Translations under genes and position numbers: made by a program
NCBI RefSeq assembly: GCF_009905615.1
Contig: NZ_JAAAKW010000001.1
Coordinates: forward strand, 62,001-126,000
Length of the DNA: 64,000 nucleotides
Source of the DNA: Pseudomonas sp. SLFW
GTDB taxonomy: Bacteria; Pseudomonadota; Gammaproteobacteria; Pseudomonadales; Pseudomonadaceae
Direction of reading: 5' to 3'
Part shown: positions 42,201-49,672 of the stretch, one piece after another
How the letters are laid out: each line of letters starts with the position of its first letter
How positions within the stretch are numbered: position 1 is the first letter of the stretch
Notes under the pieces: model-generated
Databases searched by the model: none
The model's input: only the letters and a program-made list of their open reading frames with translations
What the model was told of the DNA's origin: nothing

Positions 42201-44152
42201 ACCAGTGCGTATATCACGCTCAGGGTGTCGGTGTTGTCGGAGGCGTAATACGAGGCGATCTGTGTGGTGCCCGCCAGTTTGGCCACCAGGCGGCTGCCGC
42301 CGTCGTCCAGCAGTTCGAGCAGCGCCAGCGCTTCAATGGTACTCAGACCGACGTACCGCGGCAGGCGCACCAGCCGATAGAACGCCGAGACCAATTCGCG
42401 CGACCAGCGCAGCGTTCCACCGGCGTAGGTCTGCTCAACGACCCGGGCGACGTAACGCCAGGTTTCGAAGGTAATACCCAAGGCAGCGCACAAGTGATCG
42501 ATTTTTTGCCGCTCCGCTTCGTTCCCCGGCAATGCGGTGAACGGCTTGTCGTCGAGACTGAGCGGGATTGAAAACAGCGCCTGAGCATTGAACACGCGGT
42601 CGAACTGCGACGGCGTCTTGCCGCGCCCATACACATTGAGGCCATACAGCAGCGCGGCAAAGTCTTCGGCCTTGACGTCGTACTTACGGCGCATGATCTG
42701 GAACAGCCCCAGCGCCCGCAGGGTGTTCTGGCTGATCAGCCAAGGATTGGCGGTATCCGCCCGCACACGGCGTACGGCCTGCGCAGCGCGTTGCTCGCCT
42801 TGCATGGACGCCACCAGCAACTGGTCCACCTCATCGAACGGCAATTCCAGCCAGCGGGCCAACCGGATCATGCGGTTCATCCGGTCGACGCGATCATGGA
42901 TCATGTGGGTGATGTTATGGCAGGCGCCAGTGCCTTTTTCGGCGTCGGCAGGCTGGGTTTCGATGCTCATGGCGGGCGCCTTACCCGCGTTAATGTAGAC
43001 AGAACCGGACAGGCTGCCATCGACAGCACCTTCGCCCGACACGTTCTCGGATCGGCTCGTGGCATAGGCGCCGACGCTCAGCAGCGCATCCAACTCGTCA
43101 GTACTCAGGCCGGTTCGGAGGCAGAAGGTCTGGGTGTCTGCCAGCTCGATGAAACTGCTGACCCCGAAATTATCGAGATAGAAGGTGGTTTCAGCGCCAG
43201 GGTCGTCCTCGGCCTTGGTCAGCACCCGCGTGCGTGGGTTGATTCGCCATGCCCCACTGGCCAGCGGATGAGCGTCGTCACCTGCCTCGGGAAAGTGCGG
43301 TGCCTCCAGCAAGAGGCCCTGCTGCACCGGACCGAAACCGGTGTCTTGAATCAATGCGGTGTCCGAGAGCAGTGAGTGGACGCCCGGTTCCTTGAAGTAA
43401 GGGTAGGCCGGGTCGGCGGCTCGAATGACATCCCCCAGCGTACGATCCTTGCGGCCCAGCGCGTAATTGATCTGGCTGGTGTAACGCTCGAATGGCAGCG
43501 CGTTGGGGTAGCGGGCTTCGAGCAAGGCGTCATCGACGGATTTTTCTTCGAGCCCGATGCCATCCAGGTGGCTGCGAATCGACTTTTCCAGGATCTCGTT
43601 GACCAGCACGATGGTCGGCTCGACCCGGTTCAGCGCAGTGTGGTCCAGCATCAGATCCTTCAGGTCCGGGCGACGATGGTCGAGGGTGATGACCTCGTCC
43701 TGTATGCCCGTGGCTTCAAGGTCTTTAGCGTAGCGATAAAGGTCGGCGAGGTACGCCACCGGCGACGTGGTGGCTTCGATGGCATCCGGCAGGCAGTGAT
43801 TCGCCCAGTCCGGGTTGAACATGTCGGTGTAGGTCGGGCCGTCTACCAAACCCTTGACGCCGGTCGGCGGCCGGTTGGCGTGACGCACCGAGGCGGTCAG
43901 GCGCTGCTCGCGGAATTGCCGGGCGATCACCACCGACATGGACTGGGCCCGGGCGTGCAGATCGCGCGCCTCGCTGATGTGCATCTGCGGGTTCTGTTCC
44001 ATCAGCCTGGGGATGCCGGCGTTGGCCAGGCTCATGACCGAGCTGAACTGTTCGGATAACGCAGAGGTACTGACGGTCTGCTGAGAACCCTTGAGCAGGA
44101 TATCCAGCGCGGAGACGGACTTGGACGCAGGTTTACCGGTTTTTTTGGCCAT
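39221..44152 (-). CDS. Tc toxin A-subunit, TcaA-like N-terminal half with Ig-like tail
   Basis: 1643 residues, far longer than the ~1000-1100 I know for TcaA/TccA. The first ~1040 residues are TcaA-like: a VRP1 (SpvA-type) segment with YTDMFNPDWANHCLPDAIEATTSPVAYLADLYRYA (in parts) near residue 110, then alpha-helical solenoid to about 1040. From ~1050 to the end the protein changes to tandem beta-sandwich repeats of the bacterial Ig-like (invasin/Big_1) kind: LRDFMNEPISDIRIYWSTDFGEL, TDEKGMTSTTLKTGTKVG, VDNFGNAGVDREVEWGTTIGEF, TDLNGTAQAILRSRQIGEASV (each cited in part). This tail is encoded by visibly more AT-rich DNA. First gene of the operon; its Shine-Dalgarno is weak. Confidence 0.85.
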   Translation of the reverse strand: MAKKTGKPASKSVSALDILLKGSQQTVSTSALSEQFSSVMSLANAGIPRLMEQNPQMHISEARDLHARAQSMSVVIARQFREQRLTASVRHANRPPTGVKGLVDGPTYTDMFNPDWANHCLPDAIEATTSPVAYLADLYRYAKDLEATGIQDEVITLDHRRPDLKDLMLDHTALNRVEPTIVLVNEILEKSIRSHLDGIGLEEKSVDDALLEARYPNALPFERYTSQINYALGRKDRTLGDVIRAADPAYPYFKEPGVHSLLSDTALIQDTGFGPVQQGLLLEAPHFPEAGDDAHPLASGAWRINPRTRVLTKAEDDPGAETTFYLDNFGVSSFIELADTQTFCLRTGLSTDELDALLSVGAYATSRSENVSGEGAVDGSLSGSVYINAGKAPAMSIETQPADAEKGTGACHNITHMIHDRVDRMNRMIRLARWLELPFDEVDQLLVASMQGEQRAAQAVRRVRADTANPWLISQNTLRALGLFQIMRRKYDVKAEDFAALLYGLNVYGRGKTPSQFDRVFNAQALFSIPLSLDDKPFTALPGNEAERQKIDHLCAALGITFETWRYVARVVEQTYAGGTLRWSRELVSAFYRLVRLPRYVGLSTIEALALLELLDDGGSRLVAKLAGTTQIASYYASDNTDTLSVIYALVDCSAWLKEHRWSVAQLCRLVLPSATQPVATDAEQELLQQINGRLRAALITDSSFAQAGAPDVSVMAATDERGAQAYVSDPIDWFEELSSFIETGRTESTDNARGLVKYLSRESEEVFENALSSAVEDALKRNDLPVEELHPKITNMIMRARGAQEALLMEGLAGYLNTSADLAKALLFWADGNRYQLLKEVMRVYGTSTAGQVAIGDDVLLALEALSKRAVLANHLGLSSAFIVQLIGAPAWFGLEDAALSIQLVYSSTQYVALLQQSEKNEDTLLDYLRLINTLWGQATPGDKRLIRDSASNVLAGFLRWGVREVLTVAHELNHDAIIFSLKDLDVVSKVCLFSRQTTLDAKALLALSHLTPISPTDVYRYAAEMTLSCLTESLQGEPAGEVGQSVSTTLVVTPDYLVANRERDEAVYTITLRDFMNEPISDIRIYWSTDFGELDNHQTITDEKGMTSTTLKTGTKVGAASVIARYGFGSCAKAPQVVIGCDTETLHFTDPYYDRASAAANYDEVVEYRVRLVDNFGNAGVDREVEWGTTIGEFVRYHTYTDLNGTAQAILRSRQIGEASVVAGFQNGQSYTYPPVKFTSVPYFQYVRFDNAIVEGMEVGISARLVEINDDPVSGATVEWRATVPGLEITSASTNSDGVARSRFKSEQAGEVVVTVAYEGETQDKSSALTPIHPEVTIREPEASADYYMVETPDPIVFSARVCAGEVPAVRIPVDWSIDGEPMGSSLSDTNGKVSYDGRFALGDHVVSAKVQGGNAWVSFEVKAVPFFKFDVRFDGNGFPFDGVLRSGVNAKILVAVVDKDGLPVLGVKYRLASSGADPLLIGVVVGQLNETVTSRESPQEYNVRGENDLVVGDFVLKLEMPHAESSWFGEFKKAKNMMPYLNRSPYSQSEAILRYDKRVYSEWFRRIKTTLVVVRVPERNEQYDARVAGIPFNGSWTDTVVEGSFAWSGMPPNTVEFEVDDYLVAGGYVILAGGRFRYPS

Positions 44153-44485
44153 GGCAGTGACTCATCCTGAGGTGATGCTTCCTTGAACGGGTCACAAGGC
44201 CCTGTGAAAAGCTAAGCACGGCTTAGGGAAACCTGTGGGGCACATCGGACCAGCGGCCCACTCGAACGAGGCCCCTCGATTCAAGTCATTACAGGTCAGC
44301 CACGCTGGGGCAGGCGGAAAACCCGCAACATGTCAGACACTTCCGGTTTTTACCCGGTAAACGTCTCGAAACGCTGAAAAAACCCCTTGGCCGGTTAGTC
44401 GGCACCCCCTCCGATGCTTTAAAGTAACGCCCCCAGCTTCAGTGCCGTCTTGGCGCTGCGCCTACCCTGCCAGGAACCGTCATCG
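44153..44485. other. Divergent intergenic region between the Tc operon and moxR
   Basis: 333 bp with no credible gene. It should contain the promoters of both the Tc operon and the moxR operon. Short inverted pairs are present (TAAGCACGGCTTA at 44213-44225) but no operator class could be named. Confidence 0.6.
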
Positions 44486-45445
44486 ATGGAACATCGTGAA
44501 GCGTTGATCGCGCTGCGAACCTTTCTCTCCACCCAGATTCTCGGGCAGGAGAAACTGGTCGAGCGCCTGCTGATCGCTCTGCTTGCCGATGGCCACATGC
44601 TGGTCGAAGGCGCACCGGGTCTGGCCAAGACCAAGGCGATCAAGGAACTGGCCGAAGGCATCGAAGCCGAATTTCATCGCATTCAGTTCACCCCCGACCT
44701 GCTGCCTGCCGACATCACCGGCACCGAGATCTATCGCCCGGAAACCGGCAGCTTCGTCTTCCAACAGGGTCCGATCTTCCACAACCTGGTGCTGGCGGAC
44801 GAAATCAACCGCGCCCCGGCCAAGGTCCAATCGGCGCTGCTGGAGGCCATGGCTGAACGTCAGGTCAGCGTCGGACGCAGCACGTACGACCTCTCCCCGC
44901 TGTTTCTGGTGATGGCCACGCAAAACCCCATCGAGCAGGAAGGCACCTATCCCCTGCCGGAGGCCCAGCTCGACCGCTTCCTGATGCACGTCAAGATCGG
45001 CTTCCCGGACGCCAACGTCGAACGCAAGATTCTCCAGCAAGCGCGGGGCGAAGCGTTGAATGGCGAGACCAAACCGGAACGGCGCGTCACCCAGCAAGCG
45101 ATTTTCGCCGCCCGCAAGGAAATCCTCGGGCTGTACATGGCCGACGCTGTGGAGGAATACCTCGTTCAACTGGTCATGGCGACCCGCACCCCGGCCAAGT
45201 TCGACGCCGAGCTGGCCGAGTGGATCGGTTACGGCGCCAGCCCCCGTGGCTCGATCTCCCTGGACCGCTGCGCCCGTGCCCATGCATGGCTGGCCGGTCG
45301 GGATTTCGTCAGCCCCGAAGACATTCAGGCGATGGTCTTCGACGTGCTGCGCCATCGCATCATTCTGTCGTTCGAAGCCGAGGCTGCGGGCATCGATCAG
45401 GACCGCGTGATTCAGCGCATTCTTGACGTCGTCGCCGTCGCCTGA
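44486..45445 (+). CDS. MoxR-family AAA+ ATPase
   Basis: A 319-residue AAA+ chaperone-like ATPase. Walker A GAPGLAKT is near residue 41, Walker B VLADEINRAP near 105, sensor 1 VMATQNPIEQEGTYPLPEAQLDRF follows (in parts), and sensor 2 is at SPRGSISLDR. Start 44486 (MEHREALIAL) is chosen; an upstream in-frame ATG at 44450 adds 12 residues. It heads the six-gene envelope operon; MoxR proteins act with the VWA proteins encoded downstream, probably in assembling or maturing envelope proteins. Confidence 0.95.
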   Translation: MEHREALIALRTFLSTQILGQEKLVERLLIALLADGHMLVEGAPGLAKTKAIKELAEGIEAEFHRIQFTPDLLPADITGTEIYRPETGSFVFQQGPIFHNLVLADEINRAPAKVQSALLEAMAERQVSVGRSTYDLSPLFLVMATQNPIEQEGTYPLPEAQLDRFLMHVKIGFPDANVERKILQQARGEALNGETKPERRVTQQAIFAARKEILGLYMADAVEEYLVQLVMATRTPAKFDAELAEWIGYGASPRGSISLDRCARAHAWLAGRDFVSPEDIQAMVFDVLRHRIILSFEAEAAGIDQDRVIQRILDVVAVA

Positions 45446-45449
45446 CCCC

Positions 45450-46394
45450 ATGCAGCCCTATCTGATTTCCCAACCGGGCATCCGTATCAGCCTTGCCGAG
45501 CTGATCGAGATGCGTCATCGCGTGCGGGAAGTGCAGCTGTTTTCCTCCCCCGGTCGGCGCAGCCCGCTGATCGGCCTGCACCACTCTAAGTTGCGCGGGC
45601 GCGGCGTGGACTTTGATCAGGTGCGGGTCTATCAGGCCGGCGACGACGTACGCACCATCGATTGGCGGGTCACGGCGCGGACCCAGGAACCTCACACCAA
45701 GCTGTTTCATGAAGAACGCGAGCGGCCGATCTTCATCATGGTTGAGCAGAGCCGTCGGCTGTTTTTCGGCTCGGGCCTGATGTTCAAATCAGTGCTAGCG
45801 GCCCAGGCGGCGGCGTTAATCGGCTGGGCCGCGCTGGGGCACAACGACCGGGTGGGCGGGCTGGTGTTCGGCGACAACGAGCACTACGAAATCAAGCCGC
45901 GACGCAGCAAACAGAGCCTGCTGCAATTGCTCAACCGGCTGGTGCGGGTCAATCAGTCCTTGCACGCGGAAGCCGTCGCCGACCGCGACACCTTCGGCGT
46001 GGCGCTGCGTCGAGCCCGTGAAGTGCTTCGGCCTGGCAGTCTGGTGTTCATCCTGTGTGACGAACGGGCCCTTTCCGAATCCGCCGAACAACAACTGTCG
46101 CTGCTGTCACGTCATTGCGACCTGTTGCTGCTGCCCCTCTCCGACCCGCTGGATCACGCGCTACCGGCGGCAGGACTGCTGCGGTTCGCCGATCGCGGTG
46201 CGCAATTGGAGCTCGACACGCTCAACCCCGACCTGCGCCAGACCTACCGTGCCCAAGGCGAAGCCCGTCAGGCACGCTGGGAGCTGCTGGCGCAAAAGCT
46301 GCGGGTGCTGATGATTCCGCTGAGCACACAGCAGGGGATGGTCGACCAACTGCGCGACTACCTGAACGCCAACCAGCCGGTGAAACAGAAATGA
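45450..46394 (+). CDS. DUF58 protein (VWA-like) of the MoxR operon
   Basis: 314 residues. The DUF58 block is clear: GRGVDFDQVRVYQAGDDVRTIDWRVTAR (in parts), then HTKLFHEERERPIFIMVEQS. The second half resembles a VWA fold whose metal motif is altered (VEQSRR instead of DxSxS), so metal binding may be lost. ATG 45450 is chosen over an in-frame TTG at 45423. It begins 4 bp after moxR and overlaps the next gene by 4 nt. Confidence 0.93.
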   Translation: MQPYLISQPGIRISLAELIEMRHRVREVQLFSSPGRRSPLIGLHHSKLRGRGVDFDQVRVYQAGDDVRTIDWRVTARTQEPHTKLFHEERERPIFIMVEQSRRLFFGSGLMFKSVLAAQAAALIGWAALGHNDRVGGLVFGDNEHYEIKPRRSKQSLLQLLNRLVRVNQSLHAEAVADRDTFGVALRRAREVLRPGSLVFILCDERALSESAEQQLSLLSRHCDLLLLPLSDPLDHALPAAGLLRFADRGAQLELDTLNPDLRQTYRAQGEARQARWELLAQKLRVLMIPLSTQQGMVDQLRDYLNANQPVKQK

Positions 46395-46885
46395 GCCTGC
46401 TGGACCAGCTGCAACCGATGATCCTGCCCGCGCCGGTCAGCGCCTGGCCGCCCGCCCCCGGTTGGTGGATCGTACTGGCCCTGTTGCCTGCGCTGGGTTA
46501 CGGGCTGTGGCGGGCGCGGGTCTTCCTGCCCAAACGAGCCCCCGGCGAAGCCGCCGAACAGCCGCTGGACCCGCGCCGTCAGGCTGCGCTCATCGAACTG
46601 GCGCAGATGCCCAAACCCTATGACGGCGCGCCCGCTGGCGCCTGGCTGCAACAGATCAACGGCCTGCTCAAACGCCTCTGCCGCAACGATTACCCCTACA
46701 GCCAGAGCCACACCCTTAACGGCCGCAAATGGCTGGCGTTTCTCGACAACCGCTGCCCGGCCGCCGGTCTCACCCGCTGGATGATTCTGGTGGAAGGCGC
46801 CTACAAGCCCGAATGCAAGCTCGACGACAAGGCGATCAACGGCCTGACCCAGTCGGTCGACACCTGGATTCGCAAGCATGTTTGA
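46391..46885 (+). CDS. DUF4381 membrane protein of the MoxR operon
   Basis: 164 residues with one N-terminal membrane span (residues ~24-42, GWWIVLALLPALGYGLW) and a cytosolic domain containing NDYPYSQSHTLNGRKWLAFLDN (in parts). Matches the DUF4381 component regularly found between the DUF58 and VWA genes in Gammaproteobacteria. Overlaps both neighbours (ATGA at 46391; 8 nt with the next gene). Confidence 0.9.
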   Translation: MSLLDQLQPMILPAPVSAWPPAPGWWIVLALLPALGYGLWRARVFLPKRAPGEAAEQPLDPRRQAALIELAQMPKPYDGAPAGAWLQQINGLLKRLCRNDYPYSQSHTLNGRKWLAFLDNRCPAAGLTRWMILVEGAYKPECKLDDKAINGLTQSVDTWIRKHV

Positions 46886-47945
46886 ACTCGCCTGGCCCTG
46901 GGTCTTCGCCCTGCTGCCGCTGCCGTGGGTGCTCCGTTTCGTGCTGCCGGTGGCGGACAGCGGCGAAGCAGCGCTCAAGGTGAGTTTTCTCAGCGAACTG
47001 GAAGGCCTCGCGGGTCGTCGTGCACGTGCCCACCTCCCCGGTTGGCGGCGGCAATTGCCGTTCGTGCTGCTCTGGCTGTTGCTCTTGTTGGCCGCAGCGC
47101 GCCCGCAGTGGCTGGGCGAACCGTTGCCGGTGGCTGCCAGTGGCCGCGACCTGCTGGTGGCGGTGGACGTCTCCGGCTCGATGGATTACCCGGACATGGT
47201 CTGGCAGAACGATGAAGTGAGCCGTCTGACGCTGGTCAAACAGCTGCTGGGTGACTTCCTCGAACACCGCAAAGGCGACCGGGTCGGCCTGATTCTGTTC
47301 GGCAGCCAGGCCTACATGCAGGCGCCGCTGACCTTCGACCGCAAGACCGTGCGCGTCTGGCTGGACGAAGCGCGCATCGGCATCGCGGGCAAAAACACCG
47401 CCATCGGCGATGCCATCGGCCTGGCGCTGAAACGCTTGCGATTGCGTCCGGCCCAGAGTCGGGTGCTGGTCCTCGTCACTGACGGCGCCAACAACGCCGG
47501 CCAAATCGACCCGGCCACGGCTGCGCGACTGGCCGCAGGCGAAGGCGTGAAGATCTACCCCATCGGCATCGGCGCTGACCCGGACAAGGGCGCCACCAGC
47601 ATTCTCGGCCTGAACCCGAGCCTGGACCTCGACGAGCCTGCTCTCAGAGAAATCGCTGACCTCACCGGCGGCCAATATTTCCGCGCCCGTGACGGCGCCC
47701 AACTGGAAAAGGTCGGCAAGGCCCTCGACACCCTTGAACCCGTGACGCAACAACCGACCCAGGCTCGTCCTGCCCATGCGCTGTATCATTGGCCGCTGGC
47801 GTTCGCGCTGGTGTTGAGCGTGCTGCTGGTGATTCACGAACGCTGGCCGCAAAACCCGCTGTATCGCTTTCTGGCCCGCCAGCCTGTTTTGAGCCAAGGC
47901 CCGCAATGGCGCCAGCGCTTCAAGCGTTTGCGGAGGCGCCGATGA
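46878..47945 (+). CDS. VWA-domain inner-membrane protein (BatA-like)
   Basis: 355 residues: two N-terminal membrane spans, a von Willebrand A domain with an intact MIDAS (DVSGSMD near residue 94, TDGANNAG downstream) and a C-terminal span (ALYHWPLAFALVLSVLLVI). It is presumably a periplasm-facing or cytoplasm-facing binding scaffold working with MoxR. It overlaps the next gene by 4 nt. Confidence 0.94.
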   Translation: MFELAWPWVFALLPLPWVLRFVLPVADSGEAALKVSFLSELEGLAGRRARAHLPGWRRQLPFVLLWLLLLLAAARPQWLGEPLPVAASGRDLLVAVDVSGSMDYPDMVWQNDEVSRLTLVKQLLGDFLEHRKGDRVGLILFGSQAYMQAPLTFDRKTVRVWLDEARIGIAGKNTAIGDAIGLALKRLRLRPAQSRVLVLVTDGANNAGQIDPATAARLAAGEGVKIYPIGIGADPDKGATSILGLNPSLDLDEPALREIADLTGGQYFRARDGAQLEKVGKALDTLEPVTQQPTQARPAHALYHWPLAFALVLSVLLVIHERWPQNPLYRFLARQPVLSQGPQWRQRFKRLRRRR

Positions 47946-49672
47946 TCACGTCGTTGCTCGCCCTCTGGCCCCATTGGTTGCGCCCGTGGTGGCTGTTGCT
48001 GCTGCCGTTGCTCGGCTGGCTGATCTGGCGCCTGTGGAATCGGCAGAAACGCGTCGGCCGCTGGCAAATGATCTTGCCGAGCGCCTTCCACGCCACGCTG
48101 CTTCGCGGCGGCAGTGGTCGAGAAAGCAAGCTGCCGTGGATCGCGTTGAGCGTCGGTTGGCTGCTGGCCTTGCTCGCCCTGCTCGGGCCCAGTTGGCAGC
48201 GGGTCGAACAGACCAGCCAGAAACCGGTGGACCCGCTGGTGGTGTTGCTGGAGCTGACCCCGGAAATGCTCGCTGCCGACAGCCCGCCCACGCGCCTCGA
48301 ACAGGCCCGGCGCAAGCTGCTCGACTTGCTGCAAGCCCGTGGCGATTCGCAAACCGCGATCATCGTCTACGCCGGAAGCGCCCACACCTTGGTGCCGCTG
48401 TCCGACGACCTCGGCACCAGCAAAAACCTGCTGGACACCCTTAAGCCGTCGATCATGCCGGAAAGCGGGCAGCGCGCCGATCTGGCGGTGAACAAAGCGC
48501 TGGACCTGCTGAAGCAGGGCGATCTGGGCGTCGGGCGTCTGCTGTGGATCGGCGCGTCGCTGAACGACGGCGAACGAATGGGGATTCGTCAGGCCATGAC
48601 CGGGCACGCGCCGCAACTCCTGCTGCTCGGCGTCGGCACCGCTGAAGGCGCGCCGGTCGCTCAGGAAAAAGGCGGTTTCCTCAAGGACGCCCAAGGCGGC
48701 ATTCTGGTGCCCCGACTGGACAGCGCCAGCCTCAAGGATTTCGCCGATGAACTGGGCGGCCATTTCACCTCGCTGCGCCTGACCGATGAAGATTTGCACG
48801 AACTGGGCCTGCTGGACGCGCCCCACGACCTGCGCAGCCAGGGCCAGACCGTGCAGCTCGACAGCTGGGCCGATCAGGGTTACTGGCTGTTGCTGCCATT
48901 GTTGCTGCTCGCGGCCTGCGCCGGGCGTCGCGGCTGGGTCCTGTGTCTGCCGCTGCTGATGCTCATGCCGCAACACAGCTACGCGTTCGACTTCAAAGAC
49001 CTGTTCCAGCGCCCCGACCAGCAGGGCCAACACCTGCTTCAGCGCCATCGCCCCGCCGAAGCCGCGCAGCGTTTCGAAGACATTCAGTGGCAGGGCATCG
49101 CGCTCTATGAAGCCGGAGATTACGCCGGTGCCGCTCAGCGTTTCGCCCAGGGCAACACGGCCGCCGACCACTACAATCGCGGTAATGCGCTGGCCAAGAG
49201 CGGGGAGCTGGATGCGGCCCTCGACGCCTACGAACAGGCGCTGGAGCGCCAGCCCGACTTCCCCGCCGCCGCCACGAACAAGGCGCTGATCGAAGAGATG
49301 CAGGAGCAGAACAAGCAAGCGGCCGCTGAAGACGCCAGCGAAGGCAAGACCGAGGGCGAAGACAACGCCGACAACCCCCAGACCGGCAGCCCTGAACAGC
49401 AACCCTCGAACCCGCAATCCTCCACACCGGGGGACGAGGACAGCCAGAACAGCAATGCGCAATCGATGTCCGGCGCCAGCGACAACAACGCGCCGTCCCC
49501 GGACGAGGATGAACCCGCCCACATGCCGAGCCGTCCCGCCGATGGCCCGATCAACGGCGAACAGCGTCAGGCACTCGAACAGTGGCTGCGGCAGATCCCG
49601 GACGAACCCGGTGAACTGCTGCGTCGTAAATTCTGGTACGAACAACAGCAGCATCAGGAAAAAGCTCGATGA
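47942..49672 (+). CDS. VWA-TPR membrane protein (BatB/BatC-type fusion)
   Basis: 576 residues. Membrane spans at the N-terminus (WWLLLLPLLGWLIWRL), a VWA-like domain in which the MIDAS serines are replaced (LLELTPEML), a span near residues 310-325, then two or three TPR units (residues ~375-450, LYEAGDYAGAAQRFAQGNTA, YNRGNALAKSGELDAAL) and a disordered acidic Gln/Ser/Pro tail. Start 47942 (MITSLLALW) overlaps the BatA-like stop. Fusion of the VWA and TPR parts is normal in Gammaproteobacteria. Confidence 0.93.
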   Translation: MITSLLALWPHWLRPWWLLLLPLLGWLIWRLWNRQKRVGRWQMILPSAFHATLLRGGSGRESKLPWIALSVGWLLALLALLGPSWQRVEQTSQKPVDPLVVLLELTPEMLAADSPPTRLEQARRKLLDLLQARGDSQTAIIVYAGSAHTLVPLSDDLGTSKNLLDTLKPSIMPESGQRADLAVNKALDLLKQGDLGVGRLLWIGASLNDGERMGIRQAMTGHAPQLLLLGVGTAEGAPVAQEKGGFLKDAQGGILVPRLDSASLKDFADELGGHFTSLRLTDEDLHELGLLDAPHDLRSQGQTVQLDSWADQGYWLLLPLLLLAACAGRRGWVLCLPLLMLMPQHSYAFDFKDLFQRPDQQGQHLLQRHRPAEAAQRFEDIQWQGIALYEAGDYAGAAQRFAQGNTAADHYNRGNALAKSGELDAALDAYEQALERQPDFPAAATNKALIEEMQEQNKQAAAEDASEGKTEGEDNADNPQTGSPEQQPSNPQSSTPGDEDSQNSNAQSMSGASDNNAPSPDEDEPAHMPSRPADGPINGEQRQALEQWLRQIPDEPGELLRRKFWYEQQQHQEKAR

